Assembly (NCBI RefSeq): GCF_012641275.1
Contig: NZ_JABAIA010000003.1
Coordinates: forward strand, 186,001-250,000
Direction: 5' to 3'
DNA from: Chitinophaga varians
GTDB lineage: Bacteria; Bacteroidota; Bacteroidia; Chitinophagales; Chitinophagaceae
Length of the DNA: 64,000 nucleotides
Part shown: positions 60,755 through 64,000 of the stretch, piece by piece
How positions within the stretch are numbered: the first letter of the stretch is position 1
How the letters are laid out: each line of letters opens with the position of its first letter
Notes under the pieces: model-generated
The model's database searches: none
Told to the model about the DNA's origin: nothing
Seen by the model: the letters and a program-made list of their open reading frames with translations, nothing else
Made by a program: the position numbers and the translations under genes

Positions 60755-63133
60755 ATGATCAAGAACTACTTCCTGGTTGCCTGGCGCAACCTCCTCAACA
60801 ACAAGGGCTATAGTGCCATTAACATTTTCGGGCTGGCGGCCGGTATGGCCGTTGCAATGGTGATTGCGTTGTGGGTGGTGCATGAATATTCGTACGACCG
60901 GTTTATGCCGGACCATGAGCGTTTATACAGGGTGCAGCGCAACTTCGACAGTAACGGGGACACGCTCACTTTCACAACAGTTTCACTGAAGCTGGCGGAC
61001 GTACTGCGGAATGAGATCCCGGAAATGGAGTATGTATGCGAGACCGACTGGTTGGGCAATCACGCGCTGAAAGCGGGTGAGCGCAAAGTAGTACTGAACG
61101 GAGGCGGGGTACAGGACGACTTTCTGAAGGCTTTTCAGTTCCGTCTCTTACAGGGCGATGCCGCTTCTGTGTTTAAAAACCCTTTTTCTATCGTGTTGAC
61201 TGAATCCACTGCCAGGGCCTTGTTTGGCAACGAAAACCCGATGGGTAAGCTGGTACGCATAGATAATCGGCACGACCTGGCGGTAACCGGCATTCTGAAA
61301 GATCTGCCGGCTACTTCTTCTTTTCGTTTTAAATACCTCTATCCTTTTAGTTTCCTGGACAAGACCAACAACTTTGTGATGGGCAACCGTAAATCCGGTA
61401 CTTTCAGTGGCAATGCTTTTCAGCTATTCGTGAAGGTCAGACCGAAGGTTAACCTGGCGCAGCTCGCATCGAAAATCGCGTTTCTGGAGAAAAGGGAGAA
61501 AGGAAATACCAATGCGGAGAGATCCATAGTGATTTTGCAACGGATGGACCGTTGGCATCTCTTCGGTAATTATGAGAATGGCAAGGAATCCGGCGGTTTT
61601 ATCGACTATATCCGGATTTTCAGCAGCATCGGCATATTGGTGTTGCTGATAGCCTGTATCAACTTCGTGAACCTCACCACTGCAAGGTCCGAGAAACGTG
61701 CGCGGGAAGTAGGTATCCGTAAGGCCATTGGTTCCAGGCGCCTGCACCTGGTGGTGCAGTTTCTGGCAGAATCATTGACCCTGACTTTTATAGCCCTGTT
61801 GTGCAGCCTGGTGATGGTGGCAGTGGCGTTGCCTTTCTTTAATAAGATGACCGGCGCGGAAATTCATATACCCTTTACCGATATCCGTTTCTGGGTGATT
61901 ACAATGGTGTGCGTGACAGTGACCGGTATTGCGGCGGGCCTGAAACCGGCATTTTACCTGTCTTCTTTCAACCCGGTCAAAACGCTGAAAGGTACCATGA
62001 AGATAGGCGCCTCCGCTACATGGTCCCGCAGGGCGCTGGTGGTAGTGCAATTCACCTGTTCAGTGGTATTGGTGATCAGCACCCTGGTCATCTATCGTCA
62101 GATGAAATATGCTAAAGACAGGCCTACAGGGTTTGAAACAAACCGCCTGATGTCTTCCCAGCTAACGCAGGACATGGAGAAAACCAATGATGCTTTAAAA
62201 CAGGACCTGCTGCAGAGCGGACTGGTGAGCCATGTGAGCACCGCTTCCTGTCCGCCGGCAGACATCAACTGGCACAGTGATCTCGATGATTTTCCCGGTA
62301 AGTTGCCCGGAGAAACATTGGAGATGGGAATGGTGCAGGCCGGCGACGATTATATCAATACCATGGGCATGAAGTTGCTGAGTGGCCGGGATTTCAGGCC
62401 AGGATTGTCTGACACGCTCAATGTGATCCTGAATGAAGCGGCGGTAAAGCGGTTGCGGTTGAAAGATCCGCTGACAAGTGAAATTAAGTGGAACGATAGG
62501 CGGTTAAGAATAATAGGCGTGGTGCAGAATGCTTTGATGTCGAATCCTTTCCAGCGGGCCGAGCCCATGTTATTTATGAAGACTGATGACAAAAATGGCT
62601 ATTTGTTGTACCAGCTGGCGTCCGGCGTGGCGCCACATCGCGCGGTGGAGCAGCTGGAGGCCATCTTTACCCGGCATAACCCTGCATTCCCCTATGTATA
62701 TGAATTTGCGGACGATGCTTATAACAGCAAGTTTCACCAGGAGATGCTTACCGGCAGGTTATCTGGTATCTTCGCCATGCTGGCCATCATGATATCCTGT
62801 CTGGGCCTGCTGGGATTGGCCGCTTATATGGCAGAGCAGCGTACAAAGGAAATTGGCGTGCGCAAAGTGTTGGGCGCGTCAGTCGCGCAGGTGTGGTTCC
62901 TGTTGTCCAAAGACTTCATCGTCCTGGTATTGTTAAGTTGCCTGATCGCTTCACCCATCGCTTTATATTCGCTGGAGCGCTGGTTGTCGCAGTACGACTA
63001 CCGTATCACGCTGGGACCGGCCGTGTTCCTGTACGCCGCAGTAGCGGCGCTGGCTGTCACGCTGGCGACCATCAGTTTTCAGTCCATTAAAGCAGCTATG
63101 GCCAACCCGGTGAAGAGCCTCCGTTCCGAATAG
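60755..63133 (+). CDS. MacB/FtsX-type ABC transporter permease
   Basis: 792-aa permease paralogous to the one at 20106-22445. N-terminal segment NKGYSAINIFGLAAGMAVAMVIALWVV, MacB-like periplasmic domain, first FtsX block near 285-400 (LLIACINFVNLTTARSEKRAREVGIRKAIGSRRLHLVVQFLAES), second periplasmic domain, C-terminal FtsX block (MAEQRTKEIGVRKVLGASVAQVWFLLSKDF) and the family's NPVKSLRSE ending. Substrate unknown; no ATPase gene adjacent. The 205 bp between the upstream terminator and this gene are AT-rich near the start and hold no gene. Confidence 0.92.
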   Translation: MIKNYFLVAWRNLLNNKGYSAINIFGLAAGMAVAMVIALWVVHEYSYDRFMPDHERLYRVQRNFDSNGDTLTFTTVSLKLADVLRNEIPEMEYVCETDWLGNHALKAGERKVVLNGGGVQDDFLKAFQFRLLQGDAASVFKNPFSIVLTESTARALFGNENPMGKLVRIDNRHDLAVTGILKDLPATSSFRFKYLYPFSFLDKTNNFVMGNRKSGTFSGNAFQLFVKVRPKVNLAQLASKIAFLEKREKGNTNAERSIVILQRMDRWHLFGNYENGKESGGFIDYIRIFSSIGILVLLIACINFVNLTTARSEKRAREVGIRKAIGSRRLHLVVQFLAESLTLTFIALLCSLVMVAVALPFFNKMTGAEIHIPFTDIRFWVITMVCVTVTGIAAGLKPAFYLSSFNPVKTLKGTMKIGASATWSRRALVVVQFTCSVVLVISTLVIYRQMKYAKDRPTGFETNRLMSSQLTQDMEKTNDALKQDLLQSGLVSHVSTASCPPADINWHSDLDDFPGKLPGETLEMGMVQAGDDYINTMGMKLLSGRDFRPGLSDTLNVILNEAAVKRLRLKDPLTSEIKWNDRRLRIIGVVQNALMSNPFQRAEPMLFMKTDDKNGYLLYQLASGVAPHRAVEQLEAIFTRHNPAFPYVYEFADDAYNSKFHQEMLTGRLSGIFAMLAIMISCLGLLGLAAYMAEQRTKEIGVRKVLGASVAQVWFLLSKDFIVLVLLSCLIASPIALYSLERWLSQYDYRITLGPAVFLYAAVAALAVTLATISFQSIKAAMANPVKSLRSE

Positions 63134-63177
63134 GCAGGCTTTGCGTATATTTATGCCTGAAATTAAAGAGAAAGGGC

Positions 63178-64000
63178 ATGGCACTGACAACAGAATCGAC
63201 ATATCAGGCAGCATCAGCAGTCGCCGACATTATAGAATCGCATTTTATCAAACATCTTGAAACCGCGAAGGAAGAGGGCGTCGAGAATCTGGCGACGGCC
63301 CCTTCGGCGCGCGTGGTGGAGAAAATCATCGACGTGGCTTTCTGGGCCAGCCTGCGGCGGGAAGAAGGCAATGCCACCCGCATGTCGCTGGCATTTGTGA
63401 GCCCCGAGCAGGCAGGCAAGCCGTTGCTGTTTGAACAGCCACTGCCTCTCACGCCGCAGGTGCTCACCAAACTGGCGCCCGGCGTGGAAAGGGCCGGTAT
63501 CCATGTGGGGGTGTGGTATAACGGCGATGAGCTGTGTATCTGGGGCACCACCATCAAACTGCCTAATTTCTGTTTTGTGCTGGACGTGTCCGAGCCGGGA
63601 TTGCTGGTGGTCAAACACCGGCGTATCATGGGGCTTGGCAAGTTCACCAACGTGGCCATGCTCAAAGGTGACCAGATAAAAGTAGTGGATGAAAATTCCG
63701 GTTACCCGATGTGCAGCCCGGCGCTGTTAAGATCACTCCTGGGTATCGATTCCTCTTCTCTCTGGAACAACCCTGAAAACGTACTCATACAGATCGCGGT
63801 GTCCATGCGGGCGCATAAGCGGGGAGGCATCCTGCTGGTGGTGCCGGACAAAAACTCTTCCTGGAAAGAATCTATCGTACAACCGTTACAATATCCGATA
63901 TCGCCGGCTTTTGCAGGCGTGGCCGACCTGATACGCCAGGAAAGTTCTACCGTCAGCGAAATTTTCTGGCAGAACGCGCTGCGCCGGGAGGTGGAAAATA
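63178..64000 (+). CDS. Partial gene, probable sensor (DACNV-like) domain protein
   Basis: Open frame from ATG 63178 to the window end (at least 274 codons, 3' part missing). No signal peptide. The first 120 residues include ATAPSARVVEKIIDVAFWASLRREEG; then GVWYNGDELCIWGTTIKLP, NFCFVLDVSEPGLLVVKHRR and GLGKFTNVAMLKGD; then MRAHKRGGILLVVPDKNSSW. This resembles proteins I recall as carrying a DisA_N/diadenylate-cyclase-related sensor domain (DACNV), with RAHKRGG in the place of the usual catalytic RHR. The assignment is from memory and needs a profile search. Confidence 0.5.
   Translation, partial: MALTTESTYQAASAVADIIESHFIKHLETAKEEGVENLATAPSARVVEKIIDVAFWASLRREEGNATRMSLAFVSPEQAGKPLLFEQPLPLTPQVLTKLAPGVERAGIHVGVWYNGDELCIWGTTIKLPNFCFVLDVSEPGLLVVKHRRIMGLGKFTNVAMLKGDQIKVVDENSGYPMCSPALLRSLLGIDSSSLWNNPENVLIQIAVSMRAHKRGGILLVVPDKNSSWKESIVQPLQYPISPAFAGVADLIRQESSTVSEIFWQNALRREVEN

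Noticed and set aside
1..64000. CRISPR arrays, tRNA/rRNA genes, insertion sequences
   Set aside because: Looked for regular short repeats with spacers, cloverleaf-like blocks and transposase motifs; none were convincing. The only tandem array is the 52-bp unit at 22581-22775, which has no spacers.

Overview
The window looks like a chromosomal segment of a Bacteroidota bacterium, most likely Chitinophagaceae (Chitinophaga-like). The basis is four SusC/SusD pairs, three ECF sigma factor/FecR anti-sigma modules, lipoprotein signals, DUF6443/RHS proteins of the Bacteroidota type, and several matches to the Bacteroidota promoter (-33 TTTG, -7 TAnnTTTG). The genus is inferred, not proven. I saw no tRNA, rRNA, CRISPR array or intact insertion sequence.

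Layout. 36-9452 (minus): sigma factor, FecR, STN-containing SusC, SusD, an arylsulfotransferase-like lipoprotein and a diheme cytochrome c, all co-directional. 9611-11531: a small secreted protein, an S33-type alpha/beta hydrolase and a 76-aa protein. 11946-18613 (plus): SusC, SusD and an alpha-amino-acid ester hydrolase-like CocE enzyme, with no sigma/FecR. 18639-24502: GNAT acetyltransferase, a membrane protein, a MacB/FtsX-type permease, a 52-bp tandem repeat array, a patatin phospholipase and a secreted partner. 24759-31495 (plus): a second sigma/FecR/STN-SusC/SusD set. 31643-46336: an RHS polymorphic-toxin island with a truncated RHS gene, orphan toxin tips, immunity candidates, a frameshifted YD-repeat gene, one full-length 1488-aa RHS protein and decayed fragments. 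46396-52775 (minus): a third sigma/FecR set with an STN-less SusC and SusD. 52905-55927: a lipoprotein, three tandem paralogous secreted proteins and a membrane-anchored protein. 56024-60485: an AspT/AspD/AnsB operon. 60755-64000: a second MacB/FtsX permease and a gene cut by the window end.

How the parts fit. Each sigma/FecR/SusCD set is a regulated outer-membrane uptake system. None has a glycoside hydrolase beside it, so substrates may not be simple glycans. The asp operon reads as a complete route: periplasmic asparaginase makes aspartate, AspT imports it in exchange for alanine, and AspD decarboxylates it to alanine plus CO2, which can build proton-motive force.

The two signals I rate highest are these. 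(1) In all three FecR-SusC intergenic gaps there is an intrinsic terminator on the strand opposite to susC. In the first gap a near-perfect promoter precedes it, predicting a short RNA of about 85 nt antisense to the susC leader. (2) The RHS island carries a full-length RHS gene followed by its immunity gene, an orphan core-plus-toxin cassette sharing the RHS core, a second immunity gene and decayed remnants, which is the expected organisation of a toxin-switching locus. Immunity candidates carry or lack export signals in agreement with the predicted site of toxin action.
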